Shown in pieces: positions 1 through 9,606 of a stretch of 36,843 nucleotides of DNA; the stretch's first letter is position 1, and each line of letters begins with the position of its first letter. The stretch is taken from the NCBI GenBank assembly GCA_938008535.1, contig CALLKF010000199.1:1-36843 (forward strand), given 5' to 3'. The stretch is from an uncultured Saprospirales bacterium. Lineage in GTDB: Bacteria > Bacteroidota > Bacteroidia > Chitinophagales > JADIYW01. The position numbers and the translations under genes were made by a program. Under the pieces are notes generated by a model that ran no database searches, was not told the DNA's origin, and saw only the letters and a list, made by a program, of their open reading frames with translations.

Positions 1-3000
1 CATAATCATCAGCATATTGCTGTTTAGATTTTGTTGGCGATGTTAATGTGTAAGGTTTTAAGTATTTTGATTTTGAAAATAAATTTCTAAAATTGACTTC
101 ACCGCTTACTTGATAATCTTGTGTATTTTTTATGGTATTTCCTAGGCTACTTAAACCTAAGGGTGCCGCTGTCCAAGAATAAGAAGCACCGTAACGAGTT
201 TTAACAGTTATCCAATCTAAAGAAGGAAATAACTGAAATGGCAAATTATAACTTGCATTAAAGATTTGTTCGTAATTGGTTGTTCTACCAAATTTCCAGA
301 AATTTTTCATTACGGTATCTCGTTTTGCTTTCGAATCTAAAGCGCCAAACGGTTCATCGATACGTGCTTTGTTGGTTGCGGTAAAATCGACATTGATAGA
401 TTTTGTGATATTATATTTCACACTCCAAAAACGATCCCAAGTAAAATATTTATCAAAAGTTGGTCGTATAACTAATCCATCATTTCCAATATCTCGTATT
501 TTAGTAGAACCATATTGACGATTGATATCTGTACGAAAAGAGATGCTATTCGGTTTCAGATTCAAGTTGAATTCTTTAAATGGCTTTAAGTGAATATTGT
601 TGTTTTTTACTTTTTTAAGCGGTTGCCAAACAAGTGGTTTAGGTGAAAAATTCCAACCAATAGATCCACGATGTTTTTGTATTACTTCTTTTTCTATAAT
701 AGGATTTCGTTTGCTCGTTTCAGTAAATGCATACGACAAGGTGAAATTCTCAACATCATACACACGAGGTTGTTTTTCTGAATTGGTTCTTACTTTTTGT
801 AAGTTAGTTACATTAACACTTTTGATAGTTGTAACATCTTGAATAATCTGTTTGATAGAATCTTTTGCTTGTTTTTTCTGAGCTTTTGATAAATCAGGAT
901 CAGCTTCAATAGTTTCAAATTTATCTTTTACTTTAATATCCAATTCATAAGGATCGTATTGTGGTGTAGAAATTGTTTGAGAAAACTGTGTATAAACTGG
1001 AATTTTTAAACCAGCTTTTTCTGGCAACAAATTTCCTAACTGTAGGTTTGCAGCAATATCGTATTGGTAGTAGTTATCTCGATAGCGTTGATTTAATTTT
1101 TGTTCCAAATCACCAAAACCTATCGTGTGCATATTTCCTGCAATGACTAAGTTTCCTAAATTTCCGAGTTGTAAATCAACTCTACCTAAAGCAGCCCAAC
1201 CACCTTGTTCATCTAAACCAGACATTCGTAATTCATTCACCCAAATTTCAGCGCATTTTGAAAGGCCATCGTCTTTATTATCATTAATGCCAATAATTTG
1301 TTTTGGATTTTTTACACCAATCATCAACACAGCAGCCACTCCTAAATCTGGATTTCCTTTTACGCTTATTTTTTTACCATCTGTTTGCAGATAATCAAAT
1401 GGTTGAATAATGGATGCATTTCGCTGGTTTCGTAATTGTTTTACTTTTGTCAACGAATCCAATGCAATATTTATCTGGTTAGAATCTGGCCAAATGAGAC
1501 GTCTATCTGCATCGTTTTCTACATTATAAGCACCAGGTGGTGTTACCTTTAATGGAATTTCGTATTCATAGTAATTATCCGTAAAATCAGAACCAATGCG
1601 AATAAATGCATGCATATCGTCATCTTTTATTGGAAAAGAAGAACCTCTGTCGCCTGGATAATTTTCTGCGTGTGTAAATAATTTTAAGCGTTTATAGTTT
1701 CGTAAATCAATATTTGCTACTTTGAAAACAGCACGAGCATCACCATCGCGTAATTCACAAACTTGCAAACTCATTGCTTGTTCATTTTGCAAAGCATTAT
1801 TATATCCGCTGATATTTTGTTCTCTACTGATTCCTGGTGGAATTGCGTAAGGAATTGGTTTTCGCGTTGTGTTTTCTTCTACACTAACTGCAGAAACATT
1901 AAAATCTGTAGTGTTTCCATTGTCGCCTGGTAACTCTTCACCTGGTTCTGCTAAAGATAAATCGTATCGGCGCCATTGATTTCTCAATAAACCAAATTGC
2001 GCAAACCGCAAGGTTACAGGTTGGTCAAAATCAGTTAAAAGTAAACGCACATATCGAATAGAACGAAAATCGGAAATATTACCAACTCGTTCAGTAAATT
2101 CTTTAATTGGAATTTTAAATTGATACCAATAAGCAGTATCATTTCCGTTTTGAATAATTGGTGCTTTCGAGGCAATATATGGTGAAGTTGCTAAACTATT
2201 TAAATCAAAAGGAACTTTATACTGATAATACTCTTCGGTTTCATTCAGCGTATTATCGTTGTTTAAATCTTCGTTATCAGGTTGCGTTTTTGAATTTCCA
2301 TTTACATTTCCACCATTTAAGTTATTAGATGAGTTTCCTTGTGGATTAGCAAAACCTGCATATCGTTCAATAATTCCTGCTGATGACGGATATCTTCCAT
2401 CTTTAGTAAAAACGTAATCATCACTTGATGGATCATTGTTTAGAGAGGTTGGATCTACAACAATTGTAGAAACTTTTGATAAGAAATTGTTGTAAAATAT
2501 TTTTTCTGCATCGTTATTCAAACCATCTAAACCAACATCTTGGTTTTTAATTACATCAGGATCTGCATCAAACTGATTGGTTAATGCATTTGTGATTGTT
2601 GGAGTCACGCCCCATTTTGACGTATCAACTGTGGTTGCTGAATTTGGTCGTGGCAACCCGTTTTCATATTGTTTTCGCGAATCTTTTAAGATATCTTCAG
2701 AGATAGTTCCTAGCTGAATATTTAAATTACCTTTTCTGCTGGTTGATTGACCTTTAAATGGATCGAGTACCCAAAACTGAATAAATTCAATATTTGCTGC
2801 TTCAAAATCTGTTGTAGATTCTATAGTTCGCATGATACCAGCCCAACGTGTTTCTGGATTTTTTAATTTTCCGCTTGGGTCAACACCTTTTGAAAAGGTA
2901 GTTGGTTCTGTTTCATAATTATATTGTCCGCGTTCTTCTGGATCATAATGCATATCCAATGTAAAAATTGGCGGATTGGAAACGGTAGCATTTTGTTTGT

Positions 3001-5737
3001 TTACAAAAATTTCCTGTTCACTGAATTGTCTTGAATAAATATCAGCATTTGCTGTTGCAATGGCACCATCATCCATTGGATTACTGCTACTTTTTGAATA
3101 AAACACAGGGTCGATTGTGTACCATGACATCTTTGCTCTATTAAAACCGTAGATTAAACTATCACCTAATCGAGCTTCTGGAAATTTTTCCACACCAAAT
3201 TCATTCAGCATATATTTTGGAGCTGATGATAATTGCCAAGCTAATGCATTTCCTTTCAAATCAAATAAAGTACTTGCACCTTCAAAATCATCTACGTAAA
3301 CTGTTCCTGCATTGTCAACATCAATTGATTTTGCGTGACCAGGAATAAATCGTGCTGCTTCTGCTGAAACGGAAATTTTGGAAGGTGCTTTGGTATCTTG
3401 AGCCGTTATTTTGTTAAATGCACGCGTCAATCCTTTTGATTCTGTAGAGTAATTTAAATCTAATCCAATAATGTTATTTTTTACAGGATCGTCTCCTAAA
3501 TTTACTTTTTGTGTAAAAGGTTTTTCTGCTAATCGTAAATGAGTTAAACCAATCGTGAAGTTTTTATTGACTGTGTAATCGATTCTTGTTCCAATCAATG
3601 ATTTATTGACAACACCAAATAAAATATTATTTTCAAATTTTATATCGATTGGAATTCCTGAATTTAACACACCTTGATTTAAGATATTTACTTGTCCAAT
3701 TCCATAATTCACCACATAATCTACATTTTCAGTAAGCAAATTTCCACCTGCACTTACACTGACTGAACCTTGTGGTAAATTAAACGCACCTGGTAATTGA
3801 TAGGTACTATTATCAACTCCACGATACGAACCTTTTAACAAAAACCGATTGAATTCTGGAAATTGCAATGCAGCTGTTTTGGTTGTGTCGTATAAATAAC
3901 GATAAGCGTATTTATCTGAAATTACAGGATCGTTGATTGCTTTTACCAATGCGCTACCAAATGGTTCTAACACAGGAAAATAGATTCGACCGTTTCTTGG
4001 ATTAATAGTAACATTAGGAATAAAATCAAATCTACCATCTGGTTGTGGATCGAGTTGGTTATTTAAATTATCTAAATTTAAAACTGAAATTAATTGCTTG
4101 CCAGAAATTTGACCAGCATCTGGCAAATAGCGTTTTTGTCCACCACCTGGATCTTGATAATAGACATCAAAAAAGAATTGTTCTTGACTAACGTTATACG
4201 CATTTAATGAGTATACATTTTTCATCATCAAATCCCAAATTGGCGTAGTGGTTCTGATGGAAGTTGCTTTTAATAATTTCAATGCTAAGACTCTGTCTTT
4301 TGATTTTGAGCTATCAGCCAATGGTGGCAAATCAGTTGCGAACTCACCTACTTGAAATAATTTTCCGTTTATAGTGTATTGAATAGCAACTCCTAAAACT
4401 TCATCAGGACGCAACTGTTGATTTAATGAAATATAACCTAATTGTGTATTGATATAATATTCTGATGGAGCAAGTTTTCGTGCACTCGTTTTTTCAAAAT
4501 CATCAACAGCACGTAAGCCATTATTATCCAAATAACTGATTACTCGGTTTGGATCTCGGAAATCTTCTGAGCCAGCATTTCGTGCTATAATGTCGTATAA
4601 TCTATTTGACTTATTATCTGGAAAAGGACTCGTCGTTCCATTATTTACTGTTGGATTAAACAAGATATTATTTTCACCTAAATCTTGAAATGCTACAATT
4701 TCACGTACATCTTCTGTTTGTCGTGTTTTATTGGTTAACCATACTTCAACTTTATTTATTACTACTTGCGAGCCAACGAAAGGCAAACGACTTAAATTTT
4801 GCTCATAGGTATTTCTAAAATATTGAGTAATGAAAAAGTGTTTATTCTCTTCATATTCATCTGCTTTAATAGTGAATTTTTTGGTTTGTGCGCCATTTTC
4901 AATTCGAACATTTTCAGTTTTTGATTTTTGTTGCGATAAAATATTGGTAATCATAAAACGACCAAATTTAAATTGGGTTTTCATACCAAATAAATTTTGT
5001 GGTCCTTTGATGAGTGCACTACGCAACGGCAAACTTACATTTCCAAATTCCAATGCCTGAATGATATCATCTTCTTTTCCTTTATAACCTAACTTCAATT
5101 GGTTTTCGAAAGAGAAACCAGATTTTGTGTTATACGTAATTCCTAATTTTAATTTATCGCCAACAGATGCTTGTAAACCTAAATTAATATTCATATCAAA
5201 ATCGAAATTGATATTTCTACGTTGGTTTTGTAATAATATTGGATTGTCGATGCGTTGTGAATTTACACCAACGGTTACATCTACATTTCCTGTTGGTTTA
5301 ATTTCAATTTTTGTTCCACCTAAAAAACGATTGAACAATTCCGGACCTTGATATAAAAATGGCTGTTTGCTTTTGCGTTCAGCCAAATCAATTGCGCGCG
5401 AACGATTTAAGAAATAATCTTGTTCGGCTTGTGCTTTGGAATACTGCATATATTCTTCATACGTCATGTACGTTGGTGAACGATAATAGTTGTCGCCAAT
5501 TTTTTCGTACAAAACAAATTTTCCTGTTTTCGGATCGTACTCTACTTTTTGTGTAATAATTTTCGGATCTTTTAAATCAATGTTTGTACTGGGCTTCGTT
5601 AATAGAAAATCTGTGTTTCTATCTTGAATTGGATATTTTAGTTTGGAAGAATCTTGTGAAAAGGAATTTTGCTGGCTCAAAAAAGCCAAAACAAAAAACA
5701 TAGCACGTCCAATAATGTATGGTTTACTCCCTTTCAC
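1..5737 (-). CDS. sprA: SprA, type IX secretion outer-membrane translocon (3' end cut off by window)
   Basis: The reading frame is open from 5737 to the window edge (about 1,912 codons); the family is usually near 2,400 residues, so roughly the last fifth is missing. SprA forms the giant outer-membrane beta-barrel through which type IX cargo and gliding adhesins leave the periplasm. Seen in the translation: a hydrophobic signal peptide, then family-typical stretches such as GPELFNRFLGGTKIEIKP, FGMKTQFKFGRF and KMSWYTIDPVFYS, with many alternating beta-strand segments. I prefer the GTG start at 5737, because it supplies a basic n-region (KGSKPYIIGR) to the signal peptide; an ATG at 5701 would leave the hydrophobic core with no positive charge before it. 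It begins 27 bases after ruvA, an order also known from Flavobacterium johnsoniae, so the two are probably co-transcribed. Identity is very secure, the start moderately so. Confidence 0.95.
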   Translation of the reverse strand, partial: MKGSKPYIIGRAMFFVLAFLSQQNSFSQDSSKLKYPIQDRNTDFLLTKPSTNIDLKDPKIITQKVEYDPKTGKFVLYEKIGDNYYRSPTYMTYEEYMQYSKAQAEQDYFLNRSRAIDLAERKSKQPFLYQGPELFNRFLGGTKIEIKPTGNVDVTVGVNSQRIDNPILLQNQRRNINFDFDMNINLGLQASVGDKLKLGITYNTKSGFSFENQLKLGYKGKEDDIIQALEFGNVSLPLRSALIKGPQNLFGMKTQFKFGRFMITNILSQQKSKTENVRIENGAQTKKFTIKADEYEENKHFFITQYFRNTYEQNLSRLPFVGSQVVINKVEVWLTNKTRQTEDVREIVAFQDLGENNILFNPTVNNGTTSPFPDNKSNRLYDIIARNAGSEDFRDPNRVISYLDNNGLRAVDDFEKTSARKLAPSEYYINTQLGYISLNQQLRPDEVLGVAIQYTINGKLFQVGEFATDLPPLADSSKSKDRVLALKLLKATSIRTTTPIWDLMMKNVYSLNAYNVSQEQFFFDVYYQDPGGGQKRYLPDAGQISGKQLISVLNLDNLNNQLDPQPDGRFDFIPNVTINPRNGRIYFPVLEPFGSALVKAINDPVISDKYAYRYLYDTTKTAALQFPEFNRFLLKGSYRGVDNSTYQLPGAFNLPQGSVSVSAGGNLLTENVDYVVNYGIGQVNILNQGVLNSGIPIDIKFENNILFGVVNKSLIGTRIDYTVNKNFTIGLTHLRLAEKPFTQKVNLGDDPVKNNIIGLDLNYSTESKGLTRAFNKITAQDTKAPSKISVSAEAARFIPGHAKSIDVDNAGTVYVDDFEGASTLFDLKGNALAWQLSSAPKYMLNEFGVEKFPEARLGDSLIYGFNRAKMSWYTIDPVFYSKSSSNPMDDGAIATANADIYSRQFSEQEIFVNKQNATVSNPPIFTLDMHYDPEERGQYNYETEPTTFSKGVDPSGKLKNPETRWAGIMRTIESTTDFEAANIEFIQFWVLDPFKGQSTSRKGNLNIQLGTISEDILKDSRKQYENGLPRPNSATTVDTSKWGVTPTITNALTNQFDADPDVIKNQDVGLDGLNNDAEKIFYNNFLSKVSTIVVDPTSLNNDPSSDDYVFTKDGRYPSSAGIIERYAGFANPQGNSSNNLNGGNVNGNSKTQPDNEDLNNDNTLNETEEYYQYKVPFDLNSLATSPYIASKAPIIQNGNDTAYWYQFKIPIKEFTERVGNISDFRSIRYVRLLLTDFDQPVTLRFAQFGLLRNQWRRYDLSLAEPGEELPGDNGNTTDFNVSAVSVEENTTRKPIPYAIPPGISREQNISGYNNALQNEQAMSLQVCELRDGDARAVFKVANIDLRNYKRLKLFTHAENYPGDRGSSFPIKDDDMHAFIRIGSDFTDNYYEYEIPLKVTPPGAYNVENDADRRLIWPDSNQINIALDSLTKVKQLRNQRNASIIQPFDYLQTDGKKISVKGNPDLGVAAVLMIGVKNPKQIIGINDNKDDGLSKCAEIWVNELRMSGLDEQGGWAALGRVDLQLGNLGNLVIAGNMHTIGFGDLEQKLNQRYRDNYYQYDIAANLQLGNLLPEKAGLKIPVYTQFSQTISTPQYDPYELDIKVKDKFETIEADPDLSKAQKKQAKDSIKQIIQDVTTIKSVNVTNLQKVRTNSEKQPRVYDVENFTLSYAFTETSKRNPIIEKEVIQKHRGSIGWNFSPKPLVWQPLKKVKNNNIHLKPFKEFNLNLKPNSISFRTDINRQYGSTKIRDIGNDGLVIRPTFDKYFTWDRFWSVKYNITKSINVDFTATNKARIDEPFGALDSKAKRDTVMKNFWKFGRTTNYEQIFNASYNLPFQLFPSLDWITVKTRYGASYSWTAAPLGLSSLGNTIKNTQDYQVSGEVNFRNLFSKSKYLKPYTLTSPTKSKQQYADDY

Positions 5738-5764
5738 TAAAATATGTGTGTCTAAATGGCAAAT

Positions 5765-6361
5765 TTACAAATTTTTTAAGCTAAGTTTTATCAAATCTTC
5801 CACAGATTGTACATCAATTCTATCATTTAATGCTTTTTGGACTGCTTTTTCGGCTTGTAGCTTTTGAAAACCAAGCATATTTAACGCAGCCAATGCTTCT
5901 TCTGTAATGACAGAACGTGAATTAGTTGAGATTGACATATCTAAAATATCTGCATTTGCACCTTTTTTCAATTTATCTTTTAATTCCAAAACTAAACGTT
6001 GAGCTGATTTTGGTCCAATTCCTTTTATCGATTGTATTAAACGAATATCTTCTTGAATTATTGCCTTGTGAAATTCTTGCGTAGTTAAAGAAGACAAAAC
6101 TAAGCGTGCTGTGTTGGGTCCAACGCCTGAAACTGAAATCAAATGCAAGAACATATTTTTTTCTTCTTCAGAAATAAAACCATATAACACTTGTGCGTCT
6201 TCTCGAACTACTAAATGCGCAAATAATTTTACAGAAGCATTCAATTCAATGTGCGAATATGTATTTAATGTAATGTTGACAAAATAGCCAACACCGTTGC
6301 AATCTACATAAACATGCGTTGGTGTTTTGTGTGTAATTTTTCCTTGTAAGTATGCGAACAT
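5765..6361 (-). CDS. ruvA: Holliday junction branch migration protein RuvA
   Basis: RuvA tetramers bind the four-way DNA junction and load the RuvB motor during recombination and repair. The 198-residue length fits the family. The sequence shows the N-terminal OB-fold (starts MFAYLQGKI, with YGF near residue 60), two helix-hairpin-helix motifs (SVSGVGPNTARL and SIKGIGPKSAQRL) in the middle, and a C-terminal UBA-like RuvB-binding domain (EEALAALNMLGFQKLQAEKAV). The ATG at 6361 gives the canonical N-terminus. It is the upstream gene of a ruvA-sprA pair; ruvB is not in the window. A TACTTTTG -7-like element lies 23 bases upstream. Confidence 0.97.
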   Translation of the reverse strand: MFAYLQGKITHKTPTHVYVDCNGVGYFVNITLNTYSHIELNASVKLFAHLVVREDAQVLYGFISEEEKNMFLHLISVSGVGPNTARLVLSSLTTQEFHKAIIQEDIRLIQSIKGIGPKSAQRLVLELKDKLKKGANADILDMSISTNSRSVITEEALAALNMLGFQKLQAEKAVQKALNDRIDVQSVEDLIKLSLKNL

Positions 6362-6384
6362 GTTTGCTTGAATGTTGATGTTGA

Positions 6385-6392
6385 CAAAAGTA
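6385..6392 (-). promoter_or_regulatory. Possible -7 element for ruvA-sprA
   Basis: On the minus strand the octamer reads TACTTTTG, a full match to the Bacteroidota TAnnTTTG element, 23 bases before the ruvA ATG. No TTG at the expected -33 spacing is visible, so support is partial. Confidence 0.35.
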
Positions 6393-6656
6393 TAAAAAAT
6401 ACATCAAATAAAGCATATTAAAATTTACCGAAACGTATATACATATTTTCAGATATTTGTTGCATGATTGATGGAAAAACAAGTAGATAGAATTGGTGAT
6501 TCTAAAACTCAAAAAAAATCACAGTTCCGTAACTTCGAAAGTAAGCAAAGCTTACTTCTATGCGAATCTAAAACAAACTACAATTTACCACTTACGTTAT
6601 ACTTTTAATATTTTTCTATGTTTCTATGAGTTTAGCAATACAGTGTGACAAAAATA

Positions 6657-8657
6657 TTATTTGCAATCTATCTTGCGTACTTTAATTTCGTCACCTTTGT
6701 GCAAAACTGGTGTTTTAGAAAAACCATTCCATTGCATTAAATCCTGTACGGTTACATCATCATATTTTTGTGCAATTGTCCATAAGTTTTCACCACCTTT
6801 AATTTTGTAGGTTTCAAAACAGTTTTTATTTTTTGCTAAAATTTTTATTGGATTTATTTTATCAATAATAGATGTGGAATCTTTTTGTGCTTCTTTAAAT
6901 GCAATAAAATCTATTTCTTCTTGTGTTTCAATTTTCGCACTTAATAAATCTTTCAGACGATTGCTGATATAATTAAATCGTACAAATTTCTTGTAATCAT
7001 TATTGTGTACATAAATAAGCAATTCGTCATCAACATCGATAAAGTTGCCGTTTAGTTCGTTCCATCGTCTTATTTCTTTTACTTTTACATGAAACCAATT
7101 CGCAATAAAACCTAAGTTATCTCCTTGTTTCACTGTATAAACAACTACTTTATAATTATCTTCATCTTCTTTTATAAGTTCTGGTGTGCTAATTTTTTTA
7201 CTAGTTGATGTATTAGTATTTAATGGTTTTACTGTCGATTTCTCAGGTGCTTTTACAATTTTACCCGTTGGTGTTTCTTCATTTTTAGTTGGCTTTTTAA
7301 CCGTAACTACTGCAACAGGAACATCTTTTTGCGTTGTTTTATTTTTATCAGTTTTTGAATCTGTTTTTAACGCAACTGGTTTGGTTTCTTTTGGTTTTGG
7401 TGTTTCTTTTACTGCAACAGGTTTTTCAACTTCTTTTGGTTTGGTTGGTAGGATCTTATTTTTTAATTTTGTAAAAAATGATTCATCGTCAATTGCTTCT
7501 TTATTGTCAGATTTTAGTTTTGATGATGGATTGTTTTTTCCCTTTACAATTGGTTCTGTAGAAAACTCATCTTTATTTTTTACCACCAATGCAACTGGTT
7601 CATCACAATTTTCTATAACTGGCGATTCTTTAGGCGAACTTACTGGACGCACCACTTTGGGTACCACTAATTTTTGCGCAACGGTAACATTTTCTGCTTT
7701 CACATACAACGAATCTTGATACTGATTAAATGCAGTAAATCTTGAAACTGGAATATTCAATGTAAAATCTGCTGGAATTAAAGTGGTTAATAAAGATGGA
7801 TTTTCATCAATAATTACTTGTTTCGGAATACCTATGATACTTTCTAAATCGCCAACCGTAATTTTTTCTCGAACTGTCACGCGCTGCGTTTGTTCTCTAT
7901 CAATGATTGCTGGCGCGATGCCATATTTATTTGCATATTTCATGGAATATACAATGGCAATAAACGATGGAACATACGCGCGTGTTTCAGCTGGCAAATA
8001 TTGACGAATGTCCCAAAAATTATGCGAACCACCAGCTTTACGAATTGCCTTATTTACGTTGCCAGCGCCACAATTGTAGGATGCAATGGCTAGTTGCCAG
8101 TTTCCGTATAAATCATACATTTCTTTTAAATAATGCGCTGCTGCTTCGCAACCTTTATATGGATCGCGTCGTTCATCTACTCGCTTTGAAATACCTAACT
8201 CATAGCGCAAACCAGTGCTATACATAAATTGCCACAAACCACTGGCACCTTTAGGAGACACAGCAAACGGATTTAATGCAGATTCAACCACTGCTAAATA
8301 CTTCATTTCTTCAGGCACACCATTTTGTGAAAATATTTGCTCAAAAATTGGAAAGAATTTTTTTGATCGACCTAACATTTTTGCAATATGTTCTTTTCGT
8401 TTTGTGTTATACGAAATAAATTTTTGAACATGTTCATTATAATCTAACGGAATCGTTTGTTGAACTTTTTTTAAACGCACTGCAATTTGCGCACTCATCA
8501 CCACAGGATCCGGATCGTCCTTAATTAATTGCTCTTCAGTCGGAATTTCCAATTCACTTGATGCATCTTTGTATTGCGAATTTTGCGCTTTAGCAACAAA
8601 TGATGAAAAAGAAACCAGAGCAATTATATATAATTTATGGTATTTAAGCCAACTCAT
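6657..8657 (-). CDS. Secreted lytic transglycosylase with two LysM domains (MltD-like)
   Basis: This enzyme is predicted to cleave peptidoglycan glycan strands non-hydrolytically in the cell envelope. Residues 1-24 form a signal peptide ending AKA. The SLT (lysozyme-like) domain covers roughly 100-245 and holds the catalytic Glu in VVES (E125), GLWQFM, and the NCGAGN motif near 195-200. A Lys/Pro/Thr-rich low-complexity linker fills about 340-500. Two LysM peptidoglycan-binding modules follow, near 505-551 (YTVKQGDNL) and 616-662 (YKIKGGENLWTIA). The layout SLT-linker-LysM matches MltD/DUF-containing MltD homologues of Bacteroidota at the usual length. It is separated from ruvA by 295 bases and so is probably its own unit. 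The exact MltD orthology is inferred from architecture. Confidence 0.92.
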   Translation of the reverse strand: MSWLKYHKLYIIALVSFSSFVAKAQNSQYKDASSELEIPTEEQLIKDDPDPVVMSAQIAVRLKKVQQTIPLDYNEHVQKFISYNTKRKEHIAKMLGRSKKFFPIFEQIFSQNGVPEEMKYLAVVESALNPFAVSPKGASGLWQFMYSTGLRYELGISKRVDERRDPYKGCEAAAHYLKEMYDLYGNWQLAIASYNCGAGNVNKAIRKAGGSHNFWDIRQYLPAETRAYVPSFIAIVYSMKYANKYGIAPAIIDREQTQRVTVREKITVGDLESIIGIPKQVIIDENPSLLTTLIPADFTLNIPVSRFTAFNQYQDSLYVKAENVTVAQKLVVPKVVRPVSSPKESPVIENCDEPVALVVKNKDEFSTEPIVKGKNNPSSKLKSDNKEAIDDESFFTKLKNKILPTKPKEVEKPVAVKETPKPKETKPVALKTDSKTDKNKTTQKDVPVAVVTVKKPTKNEETPTGKIVKAPEKSTVKPLNTNTSTSKKISTPELIKEDEDNYKVVVYTVKQGDNLGFIANWFHVKVKEIRRWNELNGNFIDVDDELLIYVHNNDYKKFVRFNYISNRLKDLLSAKIETQEEIDFIAFKEAQKDSTSIIDKINPIKILAKNKNCFETYKIKGGENLWTIAQKYDDVTVQDLMQWNGFSKTPVLHKGDEIKVRKIDCK

Positions 8658-8661
8658 TTTT

Positions 8662-8691
8662 GCAAGATATGAAAAAAATAAATGCTCACAA
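8662..8691 (-). promoter_or_regulatory. Possible promoter of the lytic transglycosylase gene
   Basis: On the minus strand a TTG (8689-8691) is followed after 19 bases by TATCTTGC (8662-8669), a degenerate -7 element. It ends only four bases before the ATG at 8657, so any transcript would have almost no leader. The -7 match is imperfect. Confidence 0.35.
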
Positions 8692-8725
8692 GGAATTAAC
8701 TATTTTTTAGTGTTTTTTGATAAAA

Positions 8726-9592
8726 TCATAATTCCAAATTCAGTTCAAATAAAACTGATTTTCCATCATCGTTATCAGCAACTAAAATCAAGTTATAATT
8801 TTTATTTTCAGAATGATCAATACAAACTGATTCAATTTTCTGTTTAGTAAAAGCAATATCAATCTTATCTAATTCAGCATAATTTTTAATTTCTAATTCT
8901 GATTGGTTAATTTGTTTCGATGCATTTTCAACAACAGCCAAAACGCTTCCAATAATTTCGCCGTCATCATAAGCATTATTGGTATTTTCGGCAGACGCTG
9001 TTAAAAATAAAATGTCATTTTTTTCATCGTAACAAGCACCCGAAATTCCTAATTGAATGCCTTGTAATGCATCAATTTCTATTGGAATCACTTTAAATTT
9101 ATCTGGAAATTTTTTCTTCAAAATATTATGATCTGTAATAATCAAATGATTTGGCTGTTCTGTGGTTGCTCTATTAAAAAATAATAATTTATCGCCACAA
9201 TCAGTAAAACCTTCAATATTCATTTCTTTAAAAAAATGGCGTTCTCTGAATAAATTATTAAACGAAGTGGTACTTATTTTTTTTATCGAATTATTATTTG
9301 TTAAATCAATCCAAAAAGAAACATCGCGTTGTGGTGATTTGGAGCCAGAACCAACAATATATAGCATTTCATCAATAATGGTTGCGCATTCTAAATCTGG
9401 TTTGTCTGGTTTTGGAATACGTTCACCTTCAAAATCAAATAATTTTATACGATTCGTTTCATTCCAATTTTCATCCAAACAAAGCACATAATTTACATCA
9501 TCACCGATTATAAATATGGTGTTTTTGTAAAATTCTAAAGCAGAACCAGACGGATAATTTATTATTTTTTTGCGTACTAAATTTATTTGCAT
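8726..9592 (-). CDS. Conserved protein of unknown function, beta-propeller-like (possibly DUF6929)
   Basis: I do not recognise a characterised family. The 288-residue product has no signal peptide or membrane segment and is made of short repeated beta-strand blocks (NTIFIIGDDVNYVLCLD, EMLYIVGSGSK, DKLLFFNRATT, DILFLTASAEN, YNLILVADNDDG), each a hydrophobic strand ending in Gly/Asp. That pattern suggests a propeller of the SdiA-regulated/phytase-like type; it resembles proteins filed as DUF6929 in Bacteroidota, from memory only. The motif ISGACYDEKNDILFLTAS is typical of such blades. It lies 68 bases upstream of the lytic transglycosylase on the same strand, and its ATG is only 14 bases from the divergent glycosyltransferase start. 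Confidence 0.75.
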   Translation of the reverse strand: MQINLVRKKIINYPSGSALEFYKNTIFIIGDDVNYVLCLDENWNETNRIKLFDFEGERIPKPDKPDLECATIIDEMLYIVGSGSKSPQRDVSFWIDLTNNNSIKKISTTSFNNLFRERHFFKEMNIEGFTDCGDKLLFFNRATTEQPNHLIITDHNILKKKFPDKFKVIPIEIDALQGIQLGISGACYDEKNDILFLTASAENTNNAYDDGEIIGSVLAVVENASKQINQSELEIKNYAELDKIDIAFTKQKIESVCIDHSENKNYNLILVADNDDGKSVLFELNLEL

Positions 9593-9606
9593 AATTTCAC
9601 CTTTAC

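Noticed and set aside
6246..6512. 88-aa minus frame upstream of ruvA
   Set aside because: It overlaps the ruvA 5' end in another frame, with no start context.
6539..6557. AAGTAAGC/GCTTACTT hairpin in the 295-base gap between the transglycosylase and ruvA
   Set aside because: Eight-base stem with a three-base loop but no T-tract on either strand; not enough for a terminator call. I see nothing else in that gap but the ruvA -7-like element.
7186..7719. 177-aa open frame antisense to the transglycosylase linker
   Set aside because: It mirrors the Lys/Pro/Thr-rich repeat codons of the real gene, is low in complexity and has no promoter or homologous motif.
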